From positions 1 through 33,939 of the forward strand of contig JAFGHE010000103.1 in NCBI GenBank assembly GCA_016930295.1: DNA of 33,939 nt, in the 5' to 3' direction. The DNA comes from Sedimentisphaerales bacterium (GTDB lineage: Bacteria; Planctomycetota; Phycisphaerae; Sedimentisphaerales; SM23-30). Below are positions 18,952 to 27,323 of the stretch, one piece after another (positions within the stretch are counted from its first letter, which is position 1; every line of letters begins with the position of its first letter). A model generated the notes under the pieces. That model was given only the letters and a program-made list of their open reading frames with translations. It was not told the origin of the DNA and searched no databases. The position numbers and the translations under genes were made by a program.

Positions 18952-19008
18952 GTGACCGGTGTAAGTGTTTGTAGAATAAGATGTAATAATATAGATCGAG
19001 AGGATTGG

Positions 19009-20241
19009 ATGGATTTCAGCTCTATACCGGAGATACTGGAGGATTTACAGGCCGGCAAAATGATTGTGCTGGTGGATGATGAGAATCGTGAAAATGAGGG
19101 TGATCTGGTTTGCGCCGCTGAAAAGGTTACCCCGGAAATCATTAATTTTATGGCCATGCATGGTCGTGGTATGATATGCATGCCCCTGACCGGTGAAGTT
19201 TGTGATCGCTTACATCTCCATGCTCAAACAGTCAATAATACGGCTCCGCTCCAGACGGCGTTTACGGTTACGATTGACGCGCGGGACGGAGTAACCACCG
19301 GAATATCGGCGAGCGATCGGGCTACTACGATTCTGCAGGTGAGTCGGGAAGATTGCCGGGCGGAGGATCTGGTTCGCCCTGGCCATATTTTTCCGCTGCG
19401 TGCGCGTGAAGGCGGGGTGCTGGTGAGAGCCGGTCAGACAGAGGGCGCCGTGGATCTGGCACGACTGGCAGGTTTCAGACCCATGGGAGTCATATGTGAA
19501 ATAATGAATCCCGACGGCACCATGGCGCGGGTACCGGAGTTGATGGAATTTTGTAAGATCCATAATCTTAAAATGGCCACTATTGAGGCGCTGGTCGAAT
19601 ATCGGATGAGGCGAGAAACGCTGGTCCGGCGATTTGAATTTATTGATTTACCGACTGATTGTGGTACGTTTCATTTGATCGGTTACGAAACAGCAGTGGA
19701 TAACAACACGCACCTGGCTTTATGTAAAGGTGATATAGGGCGCATTGGACCGGACGGCAAGGTGATTGAGCAGGAAGATACCGTGCTCGTGAGAGTCCAT
19801 AGTGAATGTTTGACCGGAGATATTTTTCATTCCCGGCGATGCGACTGCGGCACTCAGTTGCATGAGGCCATGCGGCGGATCGAGCAGGCGGGCCGGGGCG
19901 CGATCATTTACCTTCGACAGGAAGGACGGGGCATCGGACTGGCGGCCAAGCTCAAGGCCTATCATTTACAGGATGTGGGAATGGATACGGTTCAGGCCAA
20001 CGAATGGCTGGGTTACAAGGCGGATAAAAGGGACTATGGTATTGGCGCCCAGATTTGCCGTGATCTGGGTCTGCATAAGATATCGATTATGACCAACAAT
20101 CCGGTTAAGACCAATCGATTACAGATGTATGGGATTTCCATTGTGGAGCAGATACCCCTGGAGATTCCCGCCCATGAGCATAATCGACGTTACATGAAGA
20201 CCAAGCGCGACAAGATGGGACATATGTTAAAGAATATATAA
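19009..20241 (+). CDS. ribBA: Bifunctional DHBP synthase / GTP cyclohydrolase II
   Basis: This 410-residue protein carries both entry enzymes of riboflavin synthesis. The N-terminal domain makes 3,4-dihydroxy-2-butanone 4-phosphate from ribulose 5-phosphate ([11 protein letters not shown] at 23-33, HGRG at 51-54, [16 protein letters not shown]...[14 protein letters not shown]). The C-terminal domain opens GTP; its zinc site is Cys267, Cys278 and Cys280 and its active-site segment is [17 protein letters not shown] is also present. The start is placed at 19009 ([10 protein letters not shown]) because GAGAGGA lies upstream; a GTG at 18952 would add 19 atypical residues. I see no FMN riboswitch upstream. 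The stop codon lies within a direct repeat flanking an 89-bp palindromic element. Confidence 0.97.
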   Translation: MDFSSIPEILEDLQAGKMIVLVDDENRENEGDLVCAAEKVTPEIINFMAMHGRGMICMPLTGEVCDRLHLHAQTVNNTAPLQTAFTVTIDARDGVTTGISASDRATTILQVSREDCRAEDLVRPGHIFPLRAREGGVLVRAGQTEGAVDLARLAGFRPMGVICEIMNPDGTMARVPELMEFCKIHNLKMATIEALVEYRMRRETLVRRFEFIDLPTDCGTFHLIGYETAVDNNTHLALCKGDIGRIGPDGKVIEQEDTVLVRVHSECLTGDIFHSRRCDCGTQLHEAMRRIEQAGRGAIIYLRQEGRGIGLAAKLKAYHLQDVGMDTVQANEWLGYKADKRDYGIGAQICRDLGLHKISIMTNNPVKTNRLQMYGISIVEQIPLEIPAHEHNRRYMKTKRDKMGHMLKNI

Positions 20242-20243
20242 CT

Positions 20244-20332
20244 GATGCTGCCGTCAAAAGTGGATATTGGCAAATAAAACCGCTGTTTATAATCCAGAAA
20301 CAAACGTTCGCAGCGTTTTTGACGCTGGCGTC
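20244..20332 (+). mobile_element. 89-bp palindromic MITE-like element, copy 2
   Basis: This copy aligns without gaps to the minus strand of 5487-5575 (69 of 89 positions). Its ends are GATGCTGCCGTCAAAA and, on the other strand, GACGCCAGCGTCAAAA. The inner part also pairs (ATAAAAC/GTTTAT). It is flanked by the perfect direct repeat ATAACT (20238-20243 and 20333-20338), and the left copy contains the ribBA stop codon TAA. It has no coding capacity. Confidence 0.7.
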
Positions 20333-20340
20333 ATAACTGG

Positions 20341-20399
20341 CAGGCACAAGGTGAGACAGGCACCAAGGCACAAAGTTTTTAAAATGATATGAATAAGGA
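20341..20399. repeat. 8-nt phased repeat (AAGGCAC-like), copy 2
   Basis: GGCAC recurs at 20343, 20359 and 20367, with a weaker unit between, followed by AAAGTTTTTAAAATGA and GAATAAGGA. It resembles the block at 7288-7331. It lies just before the lipoprotein start at 20409. Confidence 0.5.
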
Positions 20400-20408
20400 C
20401 ATTCAAGT

Positions 20409-20912
20409 ATGTTTGGCAGGACGCTATCGGTATTAGTTGGGGCCATGATGGTATTTTGGGGAGGGTGCCAGGAACAGGATTTCAGTCCGGGTAAAAGAGT
20501 TACGTCTGATTTTTATCCTGCGCTGGTGAATTTACATCCTTCGTTTACACGATTTATCCCGGCACCTGAGAGCAACGGAGCGGATTGCCTGGAGGCGTAT
20601 GTGTCTTTAAAAGATCAGTTTGGCGACCCGATTAAAGCCCTGGGTAATTTCCGTTTTGAGTTGTATCAGTATCAGCCGGCCATGTCTGATCCCCGGGGAC
20701 GTCGTTTTGATGTTCATGGTGTCCAGACATTTGAACTGACGGCAATTAAAAGCAACCAGGAGTATTGGGATTCCACTACCCGTAATTATCGTTTTTATTT
20801 AGAACTGCCGGAAACAGATGATAGCCTGAAAAGAATTGTGATACAGGTTACCTATATATCAGCGAATAATCGACGCATGCAGGATGTATTAACGATATCC
20901 AGGTTGAAATAA
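20409..20912 (+). CDS. Putative lipoprotein of unknown function
   Basis: The 167-residue product was not recognised. The N-terminus is a lipoprotein signal (MFGRTLSVLVGAMMVFWGGC) with Cys20 as the lipidation site. The mature part reads like a compact beta-rich domain: ADCLEAYVSLKDQFGDPIKALGNFRFELY followed by alternating hydrophobic strands to RRMQDVLTISRLK, which may be an immunoglobulin-like or carboxypeptidase-regulatory-like fold (inference). Its stop is 16 nt before the next start, so it is probably co-transcribed with the hydrolase downstream. AAGGACATTCAAGT precedes the ATG. Confidence 0.75.
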   Translation: MFGRTLSVLVGAMMVFWGGCQEQDFSPGKRVTSDFYPALVNLHPSFTRFIPAPESNGADCLEAYVSLKDQFGDPIKALGNFRFELYQYQPAMSDPRGRRFDVHGVQTFELTAIKSNQEYWDSTTRNYRFYLELPETDDSLKRIVIQVTYISANNRRMQDVLTISRLK

Positions 20913-20928
20913 AGTGTTCAGGAATAAG

Positions 20929-21636
20929 ATGAAACCCTGCGTTGGGGTCAGTATGAATTACAGCCAGGAATCGAGTGGCGTTGACCGGGCTTACCTGGAC
21001 AGTACCTATCTGGATTTTTTATTCGATTCCGGAGCCATAGCTGTTCCCGTGGCACTTACAGAAGATGCCGAATGTCTCAACGGGCAGCTTGACCGGCTGG
21101 ATGGCGTTCTTTTTACCGGCGGACTGGATCTGACTCCCGTTTTATGGCAGGAACAAAAGCATCCCCAGGCTCGCCTGGTACATCCTCGTCGTCAGATATT
21201 TGAGTTCAAGCTCTACGAGGCGGCCCAGAAGAGACGCTTGCCCATTATGGGTATATGCCTGGGCATCCAGATGATTAATGTAGCACACGGCGGCAGTCTG
21301 TATCAGCATTTACCTGAATCACCCGGTCTGGTTGACCATGGTGGTGAAGGCAGAACGACCGAGCATAAGGTCAGACTGGACAAATACAGCCGGCTTTATG
21401 AGGTGTTTATGAAAGAGGAGATGGTCGTAGGCAGTTGTCATCATCAGGGAGTGAATAGTCTGGGCGAATCGTTATTAGCGGCGGCCGTTGCTGATGACGG
21501 GGTGGTGGAGGCTATCGAGCGACCTGATTATCCCTTCCTTTTAGCGGTTCAATGGCATCCTGAGCGAGATATGGATAATCCGATAAATCGCGGTATTGTC
21601 GAATGTTTTCTCAGGGCACTGGTGATGAATCCCTGA
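20929..21636 (+). CDS. Gamma-glutamyl-gamma-aminobutyrate hydrolase family protein (peptidase C26)
   Basis: This 235-residue protein is a class I glutamine amidotransferase-like hydrolase of the PuuD/peptidase C26 type, which cleaves gamma-glutamyl amide bonds. The catalytic triad is complete: Cys110 in GICLGIQMIN, His210 and Glu212 in QWHPE. The oxyanion stretch FTGGLDLTP is present. It is cytosolic, with no signal peptide. The start is placed at the ATG at 20929, which has AGGAATAAG just before it and begins MKPCVGVSMN; a GTG at 20914 would add five residues. No other polyamine or GABA genes are nearby, so the substrate is open. Confidence 0.88.
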   Translation: MKPCVGVSMNYSQESSGVDRAYLDSTYLDFLFDSGAIAVPVALTEDAECLNGQLDRLDGVLFTGGLDLTPVLWQEQKHPQARLVHPRRQIFEFKLYEAAQKRRLPIMGICLGIQMINVAHGGSLYQHLPESPGLVDHGGEGRTTEHKVRLDKYSRLYEVFMKEEMVVGSCHHQGVNSLGESLLAAAVADDGVVEAIERPDYPFLLAVQWHPERDMDNPINRGIVECFLRALVMNP

Positions 21637-21653
21637 TCGGTCAATACCCGATC
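21635..21653. terminator. Weak hairpin between convergent genes
   Basis: GATCGG (21635-21640) pairs with CCGATC (21648-21653) across a 7-nt loop, followed by GGTTTCGATT. It overlaps the stop codon of the hydrolase and lies before the convergent pseudopilin gene, so it may end transcripts. The T-run is poor. Confidence 0.3.
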
Positions 21654-21673
21654 GGTTTCGATTAAGACGGGAT

Positions 21674-22540
21674 TTAGTTGTTCGGCAGGAAATAAATTCC
21701 AAACCAGGGGTCAGCACTACGCCCGTTAAAACGCATGGCGGGGAGAGTATCTGCCAGGTGGTATTTTTGCACAGACCCGTCTTTAAGAACGGCATTTAAA
21801 TCGATATTGGGGCAGTCGCTATAGTTATATAAGGCATCACAGCGAACAGTCCACAGGGATGGATAAGGGGGAGGTGATTGTTCCCTTTTGTTGTTGGCGT
21901 TGGTAAAGTTGTTACAACTGGCGAAGATAACACCCTGCTCTGTATATTCATAGCCCGGCACCCATTGCCAGTTTCCCAGCCCGGCATAGTCACAGACGAG
22001 AATATTACTTTCGGCAAACCGGCGGGCATCTATCCGGGTGGGGCCTTTAAAAAGACCGCCGGTATTTAAATTGCAGGCGGTATAACCTCCCCACAAAAAA
22101 GCGTAATGGCCGTAAGCGATATCGGGAGTATTGGGATCATGGGTGGAATCCCAGATATCATTTGCGAAAGAAGGAAACGTCGGGGCATGAGGACAAAACC
22201 AGTTTTCAATATTTTCACTATAGGATTTCAGTCGCTCAAATATGGAGCGGATATTTCCGGCCCCTTCATAATAGCTGAAGATTAGGCGGGCATCATGCCA
22301 GTTTTTATAGGCTCGGTCGATCAGGGCCTGAGATGGCGGCATATAGCCGCGGTTATCTTCACTATAAAAGGTTACGGCCAGGGACATTTGCTTCATATTA
22401 TTTTGATTCAGGAATGTTTGAGCTTTTTGGCGTGCTGCCGTCAAGGCGGGTAAAAGGAATCCCATTAACAGGCCGGTAATGGCAATTACAACCATGAGTT
22501 CAACCAGAGTGAATCCCGGGAATGTTCGTCTTAAAGCCAT
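21674..22540 (-). CDS. Type II secretion/type IV pilin-like pseudopilin
   Basis: This 288-residue protein has a class III (prepilin) signal: Gly9 followed by FTLVELMVVIAITGLLMGFLLPAL, with Glu at position 5 of the mature protein (Glu14). A prepilin peptidase would cut after Gly9. The remaining ~250 residues are soluble and contain a C-terminal LKDGSVQKY, like the H-x9-DG-type motif of the large planctomycete pseudopilin families. It should be assembled from the inner membrane into a pilus-like fibre. It is minus-strand and 267 nt downstream of the LamG protein gene. The function within a secretion system is not shown here. Confidence 0.85.
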   Translation of the reverse strand: MALRRTFPGFTLVELMVVIAITGLLMGFLLPALTAARQKAQTFLNQNNMKQMSLAVTFYSEDNRGYMPPSQALIDRAYKNWHDARLIFSYYEGAGNIRSIFERLKSYSENIENWFCPHAPTFPSFANDIWDSTHDPNTPDIAYGHYAFLWGGYTACNLNTGGLFKGPTRIDARRFAESNILVCDYAGLGNWQWVPGYEYTEQGVIFASCNNFTNANNKREQSPPPYPSLWTVRCDALYNYSDCPNIDLNAVLKDGSVQKYHLADTLPAMRFNGRSADPWFGIYFLPNN

Positions 22541-22612
22541 TTCTTAGGTGCCTGCCATGGTACATATTTGAAATTTTATGATGTGGCGATATATTATGCG
22601 CCCTCTATATAA

Positions 22613-22641
22613 TATGTATCACGATAATGAGTCCTTGTCAA
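22613..22641 (-). promoter_or_regulatory. Promoter of the pseudopilin gene
   Basis: On the minus strand TTGACA (22636-22641), a 17-nt spacer and TACATA (22613-22618) precede the gene by about 70 nt. The -35 is perfect and the -10 is weak. TATTAT follows the -10 closely and may contribute. Confidence 0.45.
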
Positions 22642-22677
22642 ATTTATTTTAATTTTTTTATCTGATTTAGCGGCAGG

Positions 22678-22696
22678 TTGGATAAATATTATCCAA
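22678..22696. promoter_or_regulatory. Perfect 19-bp palindrome upstream of the pseudopilin promoter
   Basis: TTGGATAA-ATA-TTATCCAA is a perfect inverted repeat with 8-nt arms. Its nearer edge is 36 nt upstream of the -35 hexamer at 22636-22641, a position typical of an activator or repressor site. The binding protein is unknown. Confidence 0.45.
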
Positions 22697-22807
22697 ATAC
22701 TTATTATTTCAGAACAATTTTGGTTGGATTAAGAACTTACCATTCGGATCATCATTTTTGGTTTTTGCGAGAAATGATGCTCATATAGTTAAAAGAAAGG
22801 GGGGTGA

Positions 22808-24406
22808 TCAGGGGTTCCAGGCCCAGGGCAGCGCCGTGAGCCACTGTGATGAGAGGATAAAGAAATCCTGTAAATCAATGATACCGTTTTTGTTGAGATC
22901 GGCGATTAAGGGCCAGGGGCTCATACTGGCATAATCGGTATTAGCATAGGCGCCCTGGTTCACCCTGCCTCCGTTGGGCATCCGTTCCTGGGTGGGTACT
23001 ACGATGGGATCGCCGGCATCGAGGCAGGGGCTGTTGATAAGATCCATGGCCCACAAGCCATCCAGTTCACCAAACATATTCGGGTCTGAGGGATCCTGAG
23101 GGTAGAATCGTCCGGCCTGTGATTTGAGGTGGAAGTCGTAGGAGAGAGGATCGGCAAATATTGGATCAGCCAGTCCATAACCGGCTGCTCCCGTGACAAA
23201 GAGTTGGTTTATTTCCTGTGCCTGGAGAGCACGATTATAAATCAACACTTCATCAATCAAGCCATTGAAATTATTATTGAAGTCATACTCCGGGTGACCG
23301 CCAATGCGCAGAATTCCGGGATAATCCGGATCGATAATGCCGGGATGGTACACTATTTCCTGCTGTTGAATTCCGTTGAGGTACATTTTCAAAGCGGCCC
23401 CGTCGTAAGTGGCTGCCAGATGGGTCCATTCACTGGATATGGGGTCGTTGGAAGCGACGGCGACATCGGTTGATTCCTCCCCGTTGAGTCTGACCCGGGC
23501 CACCCAGCGATTATCTGATTCCCGGGCGTATAAGGAGAAGGTATCGGATTGCGTCATCTGGCGATTCACTACATACATATCTTCAGAACTAAAAGAATTG
23601 ATTTTGATCCAGGCGGTCATGGTAATAAAGGAGACATTCAGTACCGGTTCCGGGGCCACTTCGACATAATCATCTTCCCCGTCGAATCTCAAGGCATTTC
23701 CGATCAGGCCTGGCGTCCATTCGGGGCCGTCGGCTGCGGACGGGTGGAGTATGGCGGTGAGATTATTGGTAGAATGATCAATAGTGACAGAACCGTCGCC
23801 CTCTTCAAAGCGCCAGTAGGCGGTGAGTCCGAGGAAGGTATCCATAATCTGACTTTCCACCCAGCTGAAGTCGGCCTCGCATTCGACAAGATCGGCCTGG
23901 GAGTTATTCCAGAAGATGCTGTTGGTGATAGTGGGATTGGCGCCAGTGTCGGCCAGAATTCCATAATCGTTATTGACCACGGTTACATGGTTGATGGTGG
24001 GGTTAGTGCCGATGGCATGAATTCCGATAAAGCTATCCATAATAACGAAGTTTTCCAGAATACTCTCTTGCTGCTCCGAGCCATGAAACGAGACGGCCGT
24101 ACCACCTGGTGACATTAATTTAGCGGCATCGGCAGCGCTCTTGACGGTTATTTCTTTACCCATAAAATCAATATCTTCAGAATAGGTACCAGGCCAGACC
24201 AGGATCATATCGCCGGTATTGGCAATTTCTATCCCTTTCTGGATGGTTTCAAAGGCGGATTCGTGAGTCAGACCGTTAAAGTTATCATTTCCCCGATAGG
24301 TGTCGACATGATATATAATTCCGGTCTGTGCCTGTAACCAGGAACAGGCGAAAAGACAGATGGTCAGAATGACCGCAGTGATAACCCGGTGCGTTTTATT
24401 TGTCAT
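22808..24406 (-). CDS. Secreted parallel beta-helix / LamG / dockerin-like protein
   Basis: This 532-residue exported protein has a signal peptide (1-27, CSWLQAQ). Residues ~30-190 have the look of a right-handed beta-helix, with the start YHVDTYRGNDNFNGLTHESAFETIQKGI and repeats such as NPTINHVTVVNNDYGI and NPTITNSIFWNN. A LamG/concanavalin-like jelly roll follows (about 195-405: LTAYWRFEEG, ALRFDGEDDYVEV, NGLIDEVLIYNRALQAQEI). The beta-helix tail then resumes with FADPLSYDFHLKSQAGR and CLDAGDP. The C-terminus (about 505-525) has a single dockerin-like repeat, DLNKNGIIDLQDFFILSSQWL. It should bind or act on a polysaccharide at the surface; no catalytic residues are evident. Confidence 0.85.
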   Translation of the reverse strand: MTNKTHRVITAVILTICLFACSWLQAQTGIIYHVDTYRGNDNFNGLTHESAFETIQKGIEIANTGDMILVWPGTYSEDIDFMGKEITVKSAADAAKLMSPGGTAVSFHGSEQQESILENFVIMDSFIGIHAIGTNPTINHVTVVNNDYGILADTGANPTITNSIFWNNSQADLVECEADFSWVESQIMDTFLGLTAYWRFEEGDGSVTIDHSTNNLTAILHPSAADGPEWTPGLIGNALRFDGEDDYVEVAPEPVLNVSFITMTAWIKINSFSSEDMYVVNRQMTQSDTFSLYARESDNRWVARVRLNGEESTDVAVASNDPISSEWTHLAATYDGAALKMYLNGIQQQEIVYHPGIIDPDYPGILRIGGHPEYDFNNNFNGLIDEVLIYNRALQAQEINQLFVTGAAGYGLADPIFADPLSYDFHLKSQAGRFYPQDPSDPNMFGELDGLWAMDLINSPCLDAGDPIVVPTQERMPNGGRVNQGAYANTDYASMSPWPLIADLNKNGIIDLQDFFILSSQWLTALPWAWNP

Positions 24407-24444
24407 TCCTTCTCCTTCTCACTCTCCTTTCCTGTAATATCCCT

Positions 24445-24473
24445 ATTATACACGATTTGGCCTGTTTTTTCAC
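24445..24473 (-). promoter_or_regulatory. Promoter of the beta-helix/LamG gene
   Basis: On the minus strand GTGAAA (24468-24473), a 17-nt spacer and a perfect TATAAT (24445-24450) lie about 40 nt before the start codon. The leader between is purine-rich and contains AAGGAGAAGGA immediately before the ATG. Confidence 0.5.
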
Positions 24474-24981
24474 TTTTTTTATTCGGCATTTTATACCTGT
24501 CCGGGTGAAGGAGTTTTCAGGGTTGTCCATTAAGTCGTTGATACTACAAGGATAAGAAAGACATTTCCGAAAAAAAGTAACTATTAATGATATTATAGGT
24601 CCATTTTTGTTCTCGGACACAAGGTTTTACCCGTAGTGTATGCATTTATATTTTAAGTACCCTTACGCATAGGGGAACAGACCCTGAGAAGCTCTTAAGT
24701 TGTTGTAAATAAATAAGTAACAAAAACGGAGTGATTATGTCCTTTTTCAGGATGAATGTTACAGGCGGGAAATATTATAAATTATTGCCATACGAGTAAT
24801 TTCAGTACTGTCGAGTTTATTACTATTTACTTACAATGACGCAGAAACCTATCAGGTTGTATTTATGTAAATCACTATGGATTTTAGTCACATTCGGAAC
24901 AACAATATCCTTAGTATCGGGGCGTGATGGCAGGGGGGTACAGGAGGTTACACTTGGAAGATATCTTCGCAATTTAAAAAT

Positions 24982-25038
24982 TACCGTGCTTTCTCGAGGG
25001 TGTTATGGACCTGGAGTTTTCCTCGAGACAGCACGGTA
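24982..25038 (-). terminator. Large inverted repeat, probable terminator of the sigma factor gene
   Basis: The arms at 24982-24999 and 25021-25038 pair at 17 of 18 positions across a 21-nt loop. On the minus strand AATTTTTAAA follows, so this may be a Rho-independent terminator 33 nt beyond the sigma gene stop. The stem and loop are longer than usual, so a mobile-repeat origin is also possible. Confidence 0.5.
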
Positions 25039-25070
25039 TAATCGAAGAGAATCCCTCCTTATAACCAGAA

Positions 25071-26912
25071 CTAAAACATTAACCACAGCCATCCCTCGCT
25101 GTCCTTTTTTTCGGCATAGCGGTCAATCTGGGACTCCCTGAATTCCGAACCAAGCCGATCGCAGTCATCTAAAAATTTCAGTTCAATCTCTCCCTCCACC
25201 TCGCCGGTGAGAGTAATGGTGTCAATTAAGTCTTTATCCAAGTCAATGGAATAAATAAGTTTTCCCCTTGAGTAATCGATTTCCACGATCGCCTTGGTAT
25301 GGTTTTTCTGTTGAGTAATAAATCCCATCTCCTGCCGGGCCGCTTCGCGGCGGATGGAATCAATCGTATGGAGGCCCATCCAGGGCCGGAGCAAGCTTTT
25401 GAAAAAGCTTTCTGCGGGAAAGGCCGCAGTAATATCCCCCTGATGGTTGAGAATATAAGCTCCGCGGGCGCCATCCACGATTTCCAATCGGTTGCCCACT
25501 TGTAATCGAAGCCACGGACGTTTCTCCTTCCAAGCCGAATACGTAAATGGTATCCGTCCCTTGCCGGTAAGTCTTTCCCCCAGCATCCGTCCGTTTATGA
25601 TAAAATAGGTCCAGCCGCGTTTATGCATGGTATCACGAAGATCCTGCATATCGGCGCCGGCAGGAGATGTAGGTTGAAAGTATTCCTGTTCCATGATTTC
25701 ATATTGATAATCAGGTTGTACAAAGGTTGAGTATTCATCTTCATATTGTCGGACTTTAATCCAGAGGTTTTTACTCCTGTTGGAAATAGTGCCGCCCAGT
25801 GAATCGTAGGCATCATTATAGCCCAGGGCCCGGCTTAAGGCGGGCGTATCGGTGGGCAGTCGCCACACCGAGAGATCAGGATTGAAAACATGGTGATTGA
25901 CCAATACGGGGGTATTTCCATTAAAATAGCAATTGATATTACTGTTTTGGAGCCAAAGGGTTTTCCGGGACGATTCATTTCGGTCCCACAGCCACAGTTT
26001 CATCCAGAGAGGCCCCTGGGCGCCTTCGGGATAAAAGTACCAGTATTCGTTATTTCCCCTGACAGACGGGACGGTTTCCAGGTGCTGAACCGCAGCAGAG
26101 GGAGTTAATTGTTCTCTGGGCGCATTTTGTTTAGGGGGTATGGTTTGAACGGTTGTCCCGATAGCAATCACTCCCGCTGCGGTCAGGGAAATAATCCCGG
26201 TTTTGGTTCCCAGGGCACCGGCAACAGTGGCCACAGTGCCCACTTTCAAAGTAGAAGATGTTATCGATATTCCGGCTGCGGCGGCTTCGCTGCGTGCGGT
26301 TATCTTACCGAACAGCAAAAGAGCCGATAGCAAGGCGCCTTTTTTCAAGCCCCCATGGGCCAGCTCTCTCTTTAAGGCGTTCTTGGCCCGCCAGAAGCGG
26401 GTACGTACGGCCAGTTCACTGCAGCCGAGTTCTTCAGCAATCTGGTTATAGTCCTTTCCTTCATAACACCGGATGAAAATCATATCCCGGTATCGCGGCT
26501 TTAATTTTTTCATGGCGGCCATAATGACGTGCCGCTGTTCGTGCTGGATAGCCGAGAGGGCCGCCTCCTGCTGGTAATTTATGATTCTTTTGTTCAGTTC
26601 CACCTCATCGATCTCCGAAATTGAAATGTGTTTTCTATGTCTCTTTTCCCTTTTATAGTTATTACAGATTTCATTAAATGCCATGGTTCTGAGCCAGGGC
26701 CAGATTCGTTCGTTGTTGGTGAGTTGCTGGAGGTTATGGAACATCTTAATCAGACATTCCTGAACGATATCTTCTGTAATATCAATACGTTGCGTGTGTC
26801 GAAATATATATTCATAAAGTTTTTCCCCGGCTTTCTCGGCCAGTTTTTCCTGGGCTGCTTTATTGTCCTGCCGGGCCTTACTCACCAAATTGTGTAAATC
26901 GTTGTCATTCAT
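25071..26912 (-). CDS. ECF-like sigma-70 factor with transmembrane and C-terminal sensor-like extension
   Basis: The 613-residue protein starts as an alternative sigma factor: region 2 at about residues 22-96 (DITEDIVQECLIKMFHNL, WLRTMAFNEICNNYKREKR) and region 4 at about 127-185 (LKPRYRDMIFIRCYEGKDYNQIAEELGCSELAVRTRFWRAKNAL), which should bind -35 DNA. A hydrophobic segment (about 192-255, AVIAIGTTV-like) follows. The remaining ~350 residues are hydrophilic, with no domain I recognise. One reading is that the sigma region is tethered to the membrane by the extension; the family is known in planctomycetes. The start is set at the ATG at 26912; a GTG at 26939 would add nine residues. No anti-sigma gene is adjacent. 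Confidence 0.85.
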   Translation of the reverse strand: MNDNDLHNLVSKARQDNKAAQEKLAEKAGEKLYEYIFRHTQRIDITEDIVQECLIKMFHNLQQLTNNERIWPWLRTMAFNEICNNYKREKRHRKHISISEIDEVELNKRIINYQQEAALSAIQHEQRHVIMAAMKKLKPRYRDMIFIRCYEGKDYNQIAEELGCSELAVRTRFWRAKNALKRELAHGGLKKGALLSALLLFGKITARSEAAAAGISITSSTLKVGTVATVAGALGTKTGIISLTAAGVIAIGTTVQTIPPKQNAPREQLTPSAAVQHLETVPSVRGNNEYWYFYPEGAQGPLWMKLWLWDRNESSRKTLWLQNSNINCYFNGNTPVLVNHHVFNPDLSVWRLPTDTPALSRALGYNDAYDSLGGTISNRSKNLWIKVRQYEDEYSTFVQPDYQYEIMEQEYFQPTSPAGADMQDLRDTMHKRGWTYFIINGRMLGERLTGKGRIPFTYSAWKEKRPWLRLQVGNRLEIVDGARGAYILNHQGDITAAFPAESFFKSLLRPWMGLHTIDSIRREAARQEMGFITQQKNHTKAIVEIDYSRGKLIYSIDLDKDLIDTITLTGEVEGEIELKFLDDCDRLGSEFRESQIDRYAEKKDSEGWLWLMF

Positions 26913-27323
26913 CTCTATTAACCAGACTACCAAAGTCACACAGTCATCACGCTTTTTTTTGAGATTTTTTCAAATTTTTCCGCCCAACGGGAAATTTTTG
27001 ACGAAAAATTGTCCTGTTTATAGTATGCAGTCAGGAAATGAGTTGGGAAAGTTATGTTCATATTTAAATTATACCATTTTTTGCCAGGACGGTTGGGATA
27101 AATGTCATATTGCCGGCTAAAGATAATACTGATTGAGAAATTTTCATGCAAAGACTGTGAAGAATAGCACACGGATAACACGGATATATATACCTTATTA
27201 AATGGACGGGTGTGATTTTAGGAGACGGAATGGACTTAATGGAGGATGTGGATATAATGAGTTCAGGTGAGGATAAGAAATAGGATTAGTATAAGTGCAG
27301 TAATATTAGGGTATTATAGAAAA
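26913..27323. other. Intergenic region upstream of the sigma factor gene
   Basis: No gene is seen. On the minus strand, TATAAT at 27068-27073 could be a -10, with no clear -35. A hairpin (26970-26981 with 26990-27001, 10 of 12 pairs) lies 58-89 nt before the start in the presumed leader. At 27169-27186 the unit ACACGGATA occurs twice in a row (9-nt period). Confidence 0.4.

Larger units (their letters stand above)
24407..25070. other. Intergenic region with promoter, large inverted repeat and no convincing gene
   Basis: This 664-bp gap contains the promoter of the LamG protein gene at its left end and a large inverted repeat at 24982-25038. An open frame (24836-25141, plus) runs across the inverted repeat and antisense into the sigma gene; its translation has no recognisable domain and no ribosome-binding site, so it is not called. 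Confidence 0.5.

Noticed and set aside
18893-19008. FMN riboswitch upstream of ribBA
   Set aside because: The gap is filled by the pgsA terminator and only ~57 nt remain, too short for an FMN aptamer, and its conserved motifs are not seen.
24836-25141. Plus-strand 101-codon frame
   Set aside because: It crosses the large inverted repeat and runs antisense into the sigma gene, with no ribosome-binding site or domain.
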